The notes beneath the pieces were generated by a model, which searched no databases, was not told where the DNA came from, and saw only the letters and a program-made list of their open reading frames with translations. 64,000 nucleotides of DNA, from assembly GCA_900540805.1 (NCBI GenBank), contig UQHL01000006.1, positions 62,001-126,000 of the forward strand, read 5' to 3'. Source of the stretch: an uncultured Eubacteriales bacterium (lineage in GTDB: Bacteria; Bacillota; Clostridia; Christensenellales; Borkfalkiaceae). Numbering within the stretch: position 1 is the first letter of the stretch; every line of letters starts with the position of its first letter. Position numbers and translations under genes: made by a program. Shown piece after piece: positions 32,991-41,030 of the stretch.

Positions 32991-34361
32991 TAATTGCCCC
33001 GTCAAGGCCGAACGCGCGACCTCGGCGGAGGAATTTAATAAAAATTGCTTTTCTTTCGGGGATGCGAGAAGGGCAAGCGTTCCCGTTTCGGGCAAAAGAG
33101 AGGGGGCGCTGAAAGCGGCGTCGAATAGAGACAGCTGTTTTGCTCCCTCCGAGCGTTCTGCCAGAATCAGCTGCGTCCGCACCCGCTCGGGCCCTTCGAG
33201 CCCGTAAAATTTCCCGCTGCAGGTGATAAAGTGCCGTGCCCGTTTAAGCACGATCCTCATTTTCCGCAAATCCTCAAAGGTGAGGGCGGCATATTTTCTC
33301 GCCGTGACAATTTTATACGCTCCCTTGGCGCCGATTCCCGGGACGCGGAGGAGCTTTTCCACGCCCGCCTTGTTGACCTCCACGGGAAAATACTGCATGT
33401 TCCGAAGAGCCCAGGCGCATTTGGGGTCGTATTCGGTGGGGAGATTTTCTCCCGCGGGCGTGATCTCTTCGCAAGTGAAGCCGTAAAAGCGCAGCAGCCA
33501 GTCCGCCTGGTACAGCCTGTGTTCGCGCAGCAGCCCCGCGCCCGTATCGGGAAGAAGAGGATCGCGTACGACGGGCGCGTAGGAGGAATAATACACCCGT
33601 TTGAGGTCGTATTTTTGATACATGAATTCCGTCAGCCGCAGAATCTGCCCGTCCGTTTCGGGCGAAGCGCCGATGATCATCTGCGTCGTCTGCCCTGCGG
33701 GGAGAAAACGCCCCGTACCCCGCCGTTCCTCTCTGCCCGTCCGAAGCTTGTGCTCCAGGGCCAAAGCCCGTTTTTCCTCGCATAGCTGCCGCATGGGCTG
33801 AAACACGCTTTCTTTCGTCTTTTGCGGCGCCAAAAGCTTGAGGCTCTGTTCGCTGGGCAGCTCGACGTTATAACTCATTCTGTCGGCATAGGCGGCCGCT
33901 TGTTCGGTCAAAAGCCTGTCGGCGTGGGGAATTCCCTTCAGATGGATATAGCCGTTGAATTTGTAGTTCTCCCGCAGCATTTTTATCGTGCGGTAGAGGA
34001 GCTCCATGGTATAGTCGGGCGTTTTATAGACGGCGGAGGAGAGGAAAAAGCCCTCGATGTAATTGCGGCGGTAGAAGCCCATAACCAGCTCGCACATTTC
34101 CTCGGGCGTGACGATTGCGCGCGGCACGTCCGCGCTTTTGCGGTTGGGACAATATTTGCAGTCGAAAATGCAGTCGTTTGTCATCAGCACTTTGAGCAGG
34201 GAAATGCACCGCCCGTCCTGCGTAAAGGAATGGCAGATCCCTCCCACGGAAGCGTTTCCGATTCCGTCCTTTGTGTTTTTCCGCCGCGAGCCGGACGACG
34301 AGCAGGATACGTCGTATTTCGCGCCGTCCGTCAAAATTTTCAGCCGCCCCTCGTCTATCAT
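32988..34361 (-). CDS. Putative DNA modification/repair radical SAM protein (TIGR03916-type)
   Basis: 457 residues from ATG 34361 (AAAAGGAG upstream). The radical SAM cluster is CIFDCKYC (CxxxCxxC, about residues 64-71), then NVELPSEQSLKLLAPQK and the C-terminal helix-hairpin-helix LLRVPGIGAKGAYKIV (about 342-357), which usually binds DNA. This is the family linked to DUF4130/UDG proteins. The reaction is not known. The last about 50 residues (LPETGTLALLASPKEK ...) are unlike the core and may be a lineage-specific tail. Transcription probably starts about 185 nt upstream. Confidence 0.88.
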   Translation of the reverse strand: MIDEGRLKILTDGAKYDVSCSSSGSRRKNTKDGIGNASVGGICHSFTQDGRCISLLKVLMTNDCIFDCKYCPNRKSADVPRAIVTPEEMCELVMGFYRRNYIEGFFLSSAVYKTPDYTMELLYRTIKMLRENYKFNGYIHLKGIPHADRLLTEQAAAYADRMSYNVELPSEQSLKLLAPQKTKESVFQPMRQLCEEKRALALEHKLRTGREERRGTGRFLPAGQTTQMIIGASPETDGQILRLTEFMYQKYDLKRVYYSSYAPVVRDPLLPDTGAGLLREHRLYQADWLLRFYGFTCEEITPAGENLPTEYDPKCAWALRNMQYFPVEVNKAGVEKLLRVPGIGAKGAYKIVTARKYAALTFEDLRKMRIVLKRARHFITCSGKFYGLEGPERVRTQLILAERSEGAKQLSLFDAAFSAPSLLPETGTLALLASPKEKQFLLNSSAEVARSALTGQL

Positions 34362-34385
34362 CGCGCTTCTCCTTTTCCGTTTGCC

Positions 34386-34535
34386 TTAAGGCAACGCCGC
34401 ACAAATAACCTGCATCGAGATACCGGAGTAATTTTGCGCCTGAATTCGTTGGATTTTCCTGCAATAGCAGCCGCTGTTGCCTAAAAAATCCGCCTTTTCA
34501 TACGCAAAACCCTTTTCGGGCTCGCTCGATAACAT
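34386..34535 (-). CDS. Possible small ORF (49 residues) in the radical SAM leader
   Basis: ATG 34535 to TAA 34386 on the minus strand encodes a 49-residue peptide starting MLSSEPEKGFAYEKADFL and containing GNSGCYCRKIQRIQ. It lies between the -10 box (34555-34560) and the radical SAM gene. The ribosome binding site is weak (AAGGTAAT). I do not recognise it. It could be a real small protein, a leader peptide, or part of a repeated element. Confidence 0.4.
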   Translation of the reverse strand: MLSSEPEKGFAYEKADFLGNSGCYCRKIQRIQAQNYSGISMQVICAALP

Positions 34536-34554
34536 TGTGCGGGATTACCTTAAT

Positions 34555-34583
34555 AGTGTATCATTCTCCGAAAAAAATGTCAA
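34555..34583 (-). promoter_or_regulatory. Sigma-A type promoter for the radical SAM/DUF4130 genes
   Basis: Minus strand TTGACA (34583-34578), 17 bp, TACACT (34560-34555). It is divergent from the response regulator promoter 72 bp away. Confidence 0.75.
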
Positions 34584-34654
34584 ACATTTGTTCGCTATTT
34601 TTTGGAAAAATTTCTCTTAAAAAGCGCCTTTGAAGGGAGGCCGGCGCAAGGTAC

Positions 34655-34697
34655 TTGACAAAAATCGGAAAATAGGATATAATTGTGAAAATTTCAC
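34655..34697 (+). promoter_or_regulatory. Consensus sigma-A promoter with palindrome for the two-component system
   Basis: Exact consensus TTGACA (34655-34660), 17 bp, TATAAT (34678-34683). A palindrome GTGAAA-A-TTTCAC (34685-34697) covers the expected start point, a likely regulator site; a further TTTCAC half-site lies at 34703-34708. Confidence 0.85.
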
Positions 34698-34788
34698 TTA
34701 TCTTTCACGGTATTTTGTTGTAAAGGTAACTTCGGCGGGGTATATTTTAACTGTCAGTGAAAAATCCGATACTTCAGAGGAAGTTGTT

Positions 34789-35460
34789 ATGAAAATTTTA
34801 ATTGTAGATGACGAAGAAATGATTCGCGGCGTACTGAAGGAGTACGTGGAATTCGAGGGGAACGAAGCGTTTGAGGCCTCGGACGGCATGGAGGCCGTGC
34901 GCATGTGCAAGGACAACGATTACGACGTGGTGTTGATGGACGTGATGATGCCGCGGCTGGACGGCTTTTCCGCGGTGAAAGAAATTCGCAAATTCAAAGA
35001 CGTTCCCGTGATCATGCTCTCCGCGCGCGGCGAGGAATACGACAAATTGTTCGGCTTCGAGATCGGCGCGGACGATTACGTCACGAAGCCCTTTTCGCCC
35101 AAGGAAGTGATGGCGCGCATCAATGCGGTGACGAAGCGCCGCGCGGCGAACACGGCCGACGCTTCCGCCCAGACGTATAAATTCGAAGGGCTGGAGATCG
35201 ACATGGCGGGGCGAAACGTCTATGTAGATGGCGAAAAGGCGGAGCTTACCCCCAAGGAATACGAGCTGCTCTTTTATCTCGTCCGCAACAAGGGGATCGC
35301 GCTCACGCGCGAAAAGCTCCTGTACGACGTGTGGGGCTTCGACTTTTACGGGGACGACCGCACGGTGGACACCCACATCAAGATGCTTCGGGGCAATCTC
35401 AAGGATTATCGGAAGTTTATCGTGACCTTGCGCGGGCTGGGCTACAAATTCGAGGCGTAA
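34789..35460 (+). CDS. OmpR/PhoB family response regulator
   Basis: 223 residues from ATG 34789 (AGAGGAAG upstream); an upstream in-frame start crosses the promoter and is rejected. The receiver domain has ILIVDDEEM with acidic pocket DDE, the phospho-acceptor Asp in VVLMDVMMPRLDG (about 51), and TKPF Lys (about 101). The C-terminal winged helix has LTPKEYELLFYLVRNKG, DVWGFDFYGDDRTVDTHIKMLR and VTLRGLGYKFE. It pairs with the kinase 129 bp downstream. The target regulon is unknown. Confidence 0.95.
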   Translation: MKILIVDDEEMIRGVLKEYVEFEGNEAFEASDGMEAVRMCKDNDYDVVLMDVMMPRLDGFSAVKEIRKFKDVPVIMLSARGEEYDKLFGFEIGADDYVTKPFSPKEVMARINAVTKRRAANTADASAQTYKFEGLEIDMAGRNVYVDGEKAELTPKEYELLFYLVRNKGIALTREKLLYDVWGFDFYGDDRTVDTHIKMLRGNLKDYRKFIVTLRGLGYKFEA

Positions 35461-35589
35461 TCCGCGCGGACAAGCGGGTTGCGGGCAAAAGAAGCGCCGC
35501 AGGGAGGAGAAGCCGTTTTCCGCGCGGCGCGCGTTTGCATATTTTGGAAAAAGCGGCGGGCGTTAAAATCGAGGGGACGGCGGTGGAGC

Positions 35590-37068
35590 ATGAAAGGACG
35601 CATGACACACAAGAATTACGCGAAAGGGCAGGGGAGCACAAGCATCTATTTTTTGCTTTGGGCTGCCTTTTCCGTATTTGCGCTGATCATCGTGCTGTTG
35701 TTTGCCCTGACGCAGAACCTGCTTTTGAAGCAGACCTATAAGGATGAAATCACCAAGAGCCTGGCCATGAACGGCACGGCGATCCAAAAGGAGCTTAACG
35801 ACTACCGCGGCCCCAATTACAGCAGCTTTGTCCGCTATCAGGCCGCGTTGTACGACGTGGGGGTGTATATCCTCGGCGCGGACGGCTCCGTGATGTTTCC
35901 CATCGAGGAGGAGCTGGATCCTTCGGACCCCGTTTTCGGCGAGCATATGGATTTTTCGGAAAAGGTGAAACGTCTGCGCAATCAGCTGACGGAATCCAAA
36001 GGCATGCCCGTGATTTACGAGGATTCGTCGGGCGAATTTGTCTATGGCGCCGTGTATGGCGGCGAAACGTCCGAGCCCGTCTATCTGTATGTATGTAAGT
36101 CGCTGGAATTGAGCGAAAGCGTTGTAAAGCAGATGAACGTGCGCATGATGCTGATGGCGATTTTCGTGTTGATTCTGTCCTTTGCCGTCTCCAGCGCCAT
36201 TTCGGGCGCGCTGACCAAGCCCATTTCGGAAATGACCGAAAAGGCGCGCCTGCTCGCCGCGGGAGATTTTTCCGTCGATTTCCACGGCCGATCGTACGGC
36301 AGTGAAATGCAGGAGCTTGCGGAAACGCTGAACTTTGCCCGCGACGAAATTTCCAAAGCGGACCAGATGCAAAAGGAGCTGATCGCCAACGTCTCGCACG
36401 ATTTCAAGACGCCGTTGACGATGATCAAGGCGTATGCCTCCATGATTCAGGAAATCTCGGGCAATAATCCCGAAAAACGGACAAAGCATACCCAGGTGAT
36501 TATCGACGAGGCGGACAGGCTGACCTCCCTCGTCAACGACGTGCTCGATTTGTCGAAGATACGTTCGGGGATAAACGCGTTGAAGATAGAGGCTTTCGAT
36601 TTGTCGGAATACACGTTCGACGTGCTGGAAAAGTTTGAATATCTTTCGGAAACGCAGGGCTACCGTTTCGTCGCGGATATCGAAAAGGATATCTATACGG
36701 AAGCCGACCCGCTGAAGATCGGCGAGGTGTTATATAATTTGATCGGCAATGCGGTCAATTATACGGGCGAAGACAAGCTGGTGCGTGTGGAACTCAAACG
36801 GCAGGGCGACGGGACGGCCCGCTTCTCCGTCAGCGATACGGGCAAGGGGATAAAACCCGAGGAGATTACGACGATCTGGGACAGGTACTATCGTTCGTCG
36901 CAGGCGCATAAACGCCCCGTCAAGGGCACGGGGCTGGGGCTGTCCATCGTCAAAACTATTCTGGAAAAGCATAATTTCCGTTTCGGGGTGGAGAGCACGG
37001 TGGGAAAGGGCACTACCTTTTACGTCGTCTTCCCCGAATGCGCCCCGCCGTCCGATACGGAAAAATAA
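35590..37068 (+). CDS. Sensor histidine kinase
   Basis: 492 residues from ATG 35590 (ATG 35602 is an alternative). Two membrane helices (about 19-42 and 178-200) flank an extracytoplasmic sensor domain of about 135 residues. A HAMP linker follows (SGALTKPISEMTEKARLLAAGDFSVDF), then HisKA with LIANVSHDFKTPLTMIKAYA (phospho-His about 268) and HATPase_c with NLIGNAVNYTG (N box), SDTGKGIKPEE (G1) and GTGLGLSIVK (G2). It is encoded with the response regulator. The signal sensed cannot be read from sequence. Confidence 0.93.
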   Translation: MKGRMTHKNYAKGQGSTSIYFLLWAAFSVFALIIVLLFALTQNLLLKQTYKDEITKSLAMNGTAIQKELNDYRGPNYSSFVRYQAALYDVGVYILGADGSVMFPIEEELDPSDPVFGEHMDFSEKVKRLRNQLTESKGMPVIYEDSSGEFVYGAVYGGETSEPVYLYVCKSLELSESVVKQMNVRMMLMAIFVLILSFAVSSAISGALTKPISEMTEKARLLAAGDFSVDFHGRSYGSEMQELAETLNFARDEISKADQMQKELIANVSHDFKTPLTMIKAYASMIQEISGNNPEKRTKHTQVIIDEADRLTSLVNDVLDLSKIRSGINALKIEAFDLSEYTFDVLEKFEYLSETQGYRFVADIEKDIYTEADPLKIGEVLYNLIGNAVNYTGEDKLVRVELKRQGDGTARFSVSDTGKGIKPEEITTIWDRYYRSSQAHKRPVKGTGLGLSIVKTILEKHNFRFGVESTVGKGTTFYVVFPECAPPSDTEK

Positions 37069-37095
37069 ACGCCTTCGGGCAGAGAGAAAAGAGAT

Positions 37096-37437
37096 ATGGA
37101 AAAAGAAGAACGGACGGCCGAAGCCGCCGGATACGAGGGGGAGATCACCGCGGAAAATCTCTGGTCGGTGATTGTTTCCCTGCAAGGAAAAGTGTTTTAT
37201 ACGTCCAAAAAGCTGCCCTTTACCTACACGGTGAGGGGCGGCGAATTGTTTACCGACCGCAGGGATCGTTCGGTGACGAGAAGCACGTTTGAACGGGCGC
37301 TCGAAAAGATCTGCTCCGACCCCGCGATCAAGGGGCCGAAAAAGCTCAACGTTTACGGCGCGCCGTACGTTTGGGCGATCCTGAAAACCGTCGGCGCGGT
37401 GCCGTCGGAAAAAGAAGAGCCGAAGGGGCAGGGTTGA
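37096..37437 (+). CDS. Conserved hypothetical protein, 113 residues
   Basis: Soluble, with a charged N-terminus (MEKEERTAEAAGYEGE), a core LWSVIVSLQGKVFYTSKKLPFTYTV and SVTRSTFERALEKI, and the end KGPKKLNVYGAPYVWAIL. The last motif recalls small Clostridia proteins of unknown function (GPKKLGxFGASYLYxIF type). No catalytic pattern was seen. It starts 28 bp after the kinase gene, so it probably belongs to the two-component operon. AGAGAAAAGAG serves as ribosome binding site. Confidence 0.6.
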   Translation: MEKEERTAEAAGYEGEITAENLWSVIVSLQGKVFYTSKKLPFTYTVRGGELFTDRRDRSVTRSTFERALEKICSDPAIKGPKKLNVYGAPYVWAILKTVGAVPSEKEEPKGQG

Positions 37438-37476
37438 GCCGAACGCCTTTTTTGCGCTTGCAAAAGGAGAAGGAAG

Positions 37477-38436
37477 ATGGCGGAGAAAAATTTGAAAAAC
37501 AAAAAAGCGTTTGACGGATATTCCGACTTTTTTCTGGCAAAGGAAAACTATTCGGAAGCCGAGGGCGCGGAAAAACTGCGCGAAACGCTTCGTTCCTTCA
37601 AGGGTATCCGCTCGGAATTTCTTGAAAAGGCGGAGGAAAAGGACGGGCTTTTGCTTCAGCGGGGATATATCCCCGTGTATCGCTTGTCGGCCGAAGCGGA
37701 ATACGTATGGGAAACGGGCGGAAGCAAGTCCGCCTCGCCCAAGGAGCACCGCGAAAAGAGAACGCTGGGATGTGTGCTGACGCAGGCCTCCGCGGCGCTT
37801 AAAACGGACGAATGGAAGGACGGCGGTTCGTTTTTATCCGACGGCGGCGAACGCCCCGCGCCCATCTTTGAGGAATATCTCGTGCCCTATAGGGAAAGCG
37901 TGCGGCGGCTGAAGCGCGAGGCGGCGGATTATTCCCCCGATTCCACGGCGCGGACGACGCTCGAGGACATGCGTTACGAGGTGATCTTCGTGCCCGTGCT
38001 TAAGGCGGTGTGCGCGTACGGGGACAGGGAATACGAGGGCTTTGTCAATCTACATAACGGAGCGGTTGCGGCGGAATATCCCGTTTCCCGACGGATCGAG
38101 GAGGGCGTGGGCAAGGCGCTGAAAACGATCGGGACGGCAAAGCTGAACGTTCTTTTTGCCGCGTTGTTCATCGCCGTATTTGCCGTTCTTTCGCTGGTAA
38201 AGAAGCTTCGTCCCGAGTCCGCCGTGGCGACCGCCGTGGTGGCGGGGCTTTTCGCCCTTCTCCTCGTGCCCGCCGCCTGTTTTCTTCGCTGTATGATGTA
38301 TAGGCGGAAGGATATGGAAGAAAGAGCGGAAAGCAGCGGAAAAATTTCGGGGGCGCTTACGGCGGTATTGCTCGCCATAGCGTCCTGGACGGCTGCGGCC
38401 TTTGCGCTGTTTCTGTTCGGCGTAAACGTTCTTTGA
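37477..38436 (+). CDS. Hypothetical membrane protein, 319 residues
   Basis: I do not recognise the family. About 225 hydrophilic residues, likely cytosolic, are followed by three hydrophobic segments (about 228-245, 252-273, 298-318) with a basic loop MYRRKDMEERAES between the last two. It starts 40 bp after the 113-residue gene behind AAAAGGAGAAGG and probably ends the two-component operon. A regulatory or output role is possible on context alone. Confidence 0.55.
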   Translation: MAEKNLKNKKAFDGYSDFFLAKENYSEAEGAEKLRETLRSFKGIRSEFLEKAEEKDGLLLQRGYIPVYRLSAEAEYVWETGGSKSASPKEHREKRTLGCVLTQASAALKTDEWKDGGSFLSDGGERPAPIFEEYLVPYRESVRRLKREAADYSPDSTARTTLEDMRYEVIFVPVLKAVCAYGDREYEGFVNLHNGAVAAEYPVSRRIEEGVGKALKTIGTAKLNVLFAALFIAVFAVLSLVKKLRPESAVATAVVAGLFALLLVPAACFLRCMMYRRKDMEERAESSGKISGALTAVLLAIASWTAAAFALFLFGVNVL

Positions 38437-38484
38437 AATAAATTTAGCCGAAAAGTTCTCCAACCGTTTACAAGAGGCTTCGGA

Positions 38485-38715
38485 TATGTTATAATAAAAG
38501 CGGAAATGCGGAAGCACGAAGTATTTATGGGCATTTCCGCGCCTTATTCAAACATAACGACAGTTATGTTATAATAAAAGCGGAAATGCGGAAGCACAAA
38601 GTATTTAGAGGGTTTTACGCACGATGTTATAACAGAAGCGAAAAAAGTGGAGTTGCAAAGCATTTGCGGACGTTTTCGCGCTCTGTTTAGACATAGCTTG
38701 TCTATAGTATAATAA
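38485..38715 (+). repeat. Tandem promoter-hairpin repeat upstream of glyA
   Basis: TATGTTATAATAAAAGCGG occurs at 38485 and 38575 (period 90 bp; 43 of the first 44 bases equal). A diverged third copy starts at 38624, and a last TATAATAAAAAG at 38708 acts as the glyA -10. Unit 1 forms a 10-bp hairpin, GCGGAAATGC (38500-38509)/GCATTTCCGC (38531-38540). Unit 3 keeps a hairpin with other bases (GCGAAAA/TTTTCGC). TTTACA (38467-38472) stands 17 bp before the first TATAAT. The same family occurs on the minus strand at 55899-56038. Confidence 0.8.
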
Positions 38716-38729
38716 AAAGAGGTGTACGT

Positions 38730-39980
38730 ATGATTGATATGACCGCCGTTAAAAATGCCGATCCCGAACTTTACGCCGCGATGGACGCGGAGCTGAAACG
38801 CCAGCAGGGCAATATCGAGCTGATCGCCAGCGAAAACATCGTTTCGCCCGCCGTATTGGCCGCGGCGGGGTCGCACCTCACCAACAAATACGCGGAGGGC
38901 TTGCCCGGCAAACGCTATTACGGCGGCTGCGAATTTGTGGACCGGGCGGAAAACCTCGCGCGCGACCGATTGAAGGAGCTGTTCGGCTGCGACCATTGCA
39001 ACGTACAGCCGCACAGCGGCGCGCAGGCGAATTTTGCGGTTTATTTCGCCATGCTCGAGCCGGGGGATACGATCATGGGCATGAACCTTTCCCACGGCGG
39101 GCACCTGACGCACGGCTCGCCCGTCAATATCTCGGGAAAATATTTCAAAATCGTGCCTTACGGCGTTTCGCGCGAAACGGAGCTGATCGACTACGACGAA
39201 ATGGAAAAAATCGCGCTGGAAGCCCGTCCGAAGCTGATCGTTTCGGGTGCCAGCGCCTATCCCCGTACCCTCGATTTCAAGCGTATCCGCGAGATCTGCG
39301 ACAAGGTGGGGGCGTATATGATGGCGGATATCGCACATATCGCGGGGCCGGTGGCCGCAGGGCTTCATCCCTCGCCGGTGCCGTATGCCGATTTCGTGAC
39401 GACCACCACGCACAAAACGCTGCGCGGCCCGCGCGGCGGCGTCATTATGTGCAAGGAAAAATACGCCAAGCAAATCGATAAAGCGGTGTTCCCCGGGACG
39501 CAGGGCGGGCCTTTGATGCACATTATCGCGGCCAAGGCCGCGGCGTTCAAAGAGGCGCTTTCGCCCGAGTTCAAAGACTACCAGCGGCAGGTGCTTCTCA
39601 ACGCGCGGACGATGGCGGCGCGCTTTATGAAAAACGGAATCCGCCTCGTTTCCGGCGGCACGGACAACCATCTGATGCTGCTCAACTTAAGCGATACGGG
39701 CGTGACGGGCAAGGAATTGGAGGCGCTTCTCGACAAGGTGCACATCACCGTCAATAAAAACACGATTCCGTTTGAAACGGCGTCGCCCTTCGTCACCAGC
39801 GGTATCCGCGTGGGGACGCCCGCAATCACCACCCGCGGCATGAAGGAAGCGGAATGCGAAAAGATCGCCGACCTCATCTCCCGCGTAATCGCGGAAAAGG
39901 AGGGGTGCTTCGACGAGGTAAACGCGGAGGTTGCCGCGCTTTGCGCCCGCTTCCCCATTTACGAAAAAGATATTTTATGA
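38730..39980 (+). CDS. glyA: Serine hydroxymethyltransferase
   Basis: Interconverts serine and glycine with tetrahydrofolate; a PLP enzyme of one-carbon metabolism. 416 residues with IELIASENIVSPAVLAA (about 30-46), SHLTNKYAEGLPGKRYYGG in two parts, LSHGGHLTHGSPVN, and the PLP-lysine motif VTTTTHKTLRGPRGG (Lys about 226). Length is normal. GAGGTG lies 7 bp before the ATG. It is transcribed from a repeat-derived promoter region. Confidence 0.97.
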   Translation: MIDMTAVKNADPELYAAMDAELKRQQGNIELIASENIVSPAVLAAAGSHLTNKYAEGLPGKRYYGGCEFVDRAENLARDRLKELFGCDHCNVQPHSGAQANFAVYFAMLEPGDTIMGMNLSHGGHLTHGSPVNISGKYFKIVPYGVSRETELIDYDEMEKIALEARPKLIVSGASAYPRTLDFKRIREICDKVGAYMMADIAHIAGPVAAGLHPSPVPYADFVTTTTHKTLRGPRGGVIMCKEKYAKQIDKAVFPGTQGGPLMHIIAAKAAAFKEALSPEFKDYQRQVLLNARTMAARFMKNGIRLVSGGTDNHLMLLNLSDTGVTGKELEALLDKVHITVNKNTIPFETASPFVTSGIRVGTPAITTRGMKEAECEKIADLISRVIAEKEGCFDEVNAEVAALCARFPIYEKDIL

Positions 39981-40006
39981 AAAAATAAAAATTTCGCCGC
40001 AGGAGG

Positions 40007-40036
40007 TTGACAAAAGCGCGGCGAAAGGTTTACAAT
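40007..40036 (+). promoter_or_regulatory. Promoter of the FMN riboswitch leader
   Basis: TTGACA (40007-40012), 18 bp, TACAAT (40031-40036). An inverted repeat TTTCGCCGC (39992-40000)/GCGGCGAAA (40018-40026) spans the -35 box; it may be the glyA terminator or an operator. Confidence 0.7.
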
Positions 40037-40051
40037 AGAGAAAAGTAAAAA

Positions 40052-40180
40052 ATATTCTTTGGGGCGAGGCGAAATTCCTCACCGGCAGTAAAGTCTGCGA
40101 AGGGCAAGGCCGAAGGGCCGCGCCCCCGAATCGGTGAAATTCCGATACCGACGGTATAGTCCGGACGGAAAAAGAGAAAG
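40052..40180 (+). ncRNA. FMN riboswitch (RFN element)
   Basis: The conserved RFN blocks occur in order: TTTGGGGCGAGGCGAAATTC, CTCACCGGCAGTAAAGTC, GCCCCCGAATCGGTGAAATTC and CCGACGGTATAGTCCGGA, ending in GGAAAAAGAGAA, which pairs back with TTCTTT at the 5' end. FMN binding is expected to turn off the gene below. Downstream are GGCCGCA/TGCGGCC (about 40180-40196) and a strong terminator at 40214. Confidence 0.95.
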
Positions 40181-40213
40181 GCCGCATATTGCGGCCGCAG
40201 AAGGCGTTTTTTT

Positions 40214-40244
40214 GCCGCCCCGAACATTTTTCGGGGCGGCTTTT
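40214..40244 (+). terminator. Terminator of the FMN riboswitch
   Basis: GCCGCCCCGA (40214-40223) pairs with TCGGGGCGGC (40231-40240) and TTTT follows. This is the likely off-state structure. Confidence 0.9.
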
Positions 40245-40311
40245 GCGTCTTTACATAAGTCCTTACGGGGAATATTTTTACGAAAAATTCTTTTTAAGGA
40301 GCAGTATCGTC

Positions 40312-40983
40312 ATGTCATTACAAACCACTATTCCCGAGGACTCTGCCGAACGAGAGGCGCCCGCCGCCGTCGGAGCAAGTGACCGCGAACCCGCCGGGGG
40401 AACGCCCGCGGCCGCGCCGACGAAAAAGCGCGCGACGGAAAAGCTGAAAAAGATGTTTACCGCCAAGCGGCTGGCGCTGATGGCGGTGTTCACCGCGCTC
40501 GCTTACGTCGCCAGCTTTCTCGAGTTTTCCCTTTTTCCGTCCGCTTCCTTTTTGAAACTCGATTTCGGCAACGTATTTATCATGCTGATCGGTTTTCTTT
40601 TAGGCCCCGTCGAGGGCGTCGTCGTCTGCGCGCTGAAGGAAATACTGCGTATCCCCCTCGGCTCTACGGGCGGCGTGGGGGAGCTGGCAAATATGATCGT
40701 CACTTCGTCGTTTATCCTCCTGCCGTCCGTCGTTTATAAATTCCGTAAGGGCTTGAACGTCGTGGCCCCTGCGATGGCTGCGGCCTGCTTTATCGCGACG
40801 GGCACGGCGCTTTTGGCAAACCGCTTTATTCTGTTTCCCGCCTTCGGGATTCCGACAAAAGGATTTTACGAGGTCTGGGGGCTGATTCTCGCCTTCAATC
40901 TCATCAAAACGGTGTCGGTTTCTCTCTTTACGCTGCTGTTGTATAAGCGGCTGTCCGCGTTTCTCAAGAAAATGAAAATTTGA
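40312..40983 (+). CDS. ribU: ECF transporter S component, riboflavin type (RibU-like)
   Basis: Substrate-binding membrane subunit of an energy-coupling-factor transporter. 223 residues from ATG 40312; AAGGAG is 11 bp away. The first 45 residues are hydrophilic and Ala/Pro/Glu-rich, an unusual extension. Six hydrophobic segments follow with RLALMAVFTALAYVASFLEF, LKLDFGNVFIMLIGFLLGP and EILRIPLGSTGGVGELAN, matching RibU. The FMN riboswitch supports riboflavin as substrate. The ECF ATPases and T subunit are not in this window. Confidence 0.92.
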   Translation: MSLQTTIPEDSAEREAPAAVGASDREPAGGTPAAAPTKKRATEKLKKMFTAKRLALMAVFTALAYVASFLEFSLFPSASFLKLDFGNVFIMLIGFLLGPVEGVVVCALKEILRIPLGSTGGVGELANMIVTSSFILLPSVVYKFRKGLNVVAPAMAAACFIATGTALLANRFILFPAFGIPTKGFYEVWGLILAFNLIKTVSVSLFTLLLYKRLSAFLKKMKI

Positions 40984-40995
40984 AAGCCGAAACAA

Positions 40996-41024
40996 TTGCA
41001 AAAAATCGCCGTACGTATTATAAT
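40996..41024 (+). promoter_or_regulatory. Promoter placing the tsaE transcript start on its ATG
   Basis: TTGCAA (40996-41001), 17 bp, TATAAT (41019-41024). The -10 box is framed by ACGTAT (41013-41018) and ATACGT (41025-41030), a perfect inverted repeat. Position +1 by usual spacing is 41031, the A of the start codon. Confidence 0.75.
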
Positions 41025-41030
41025 ATACGT

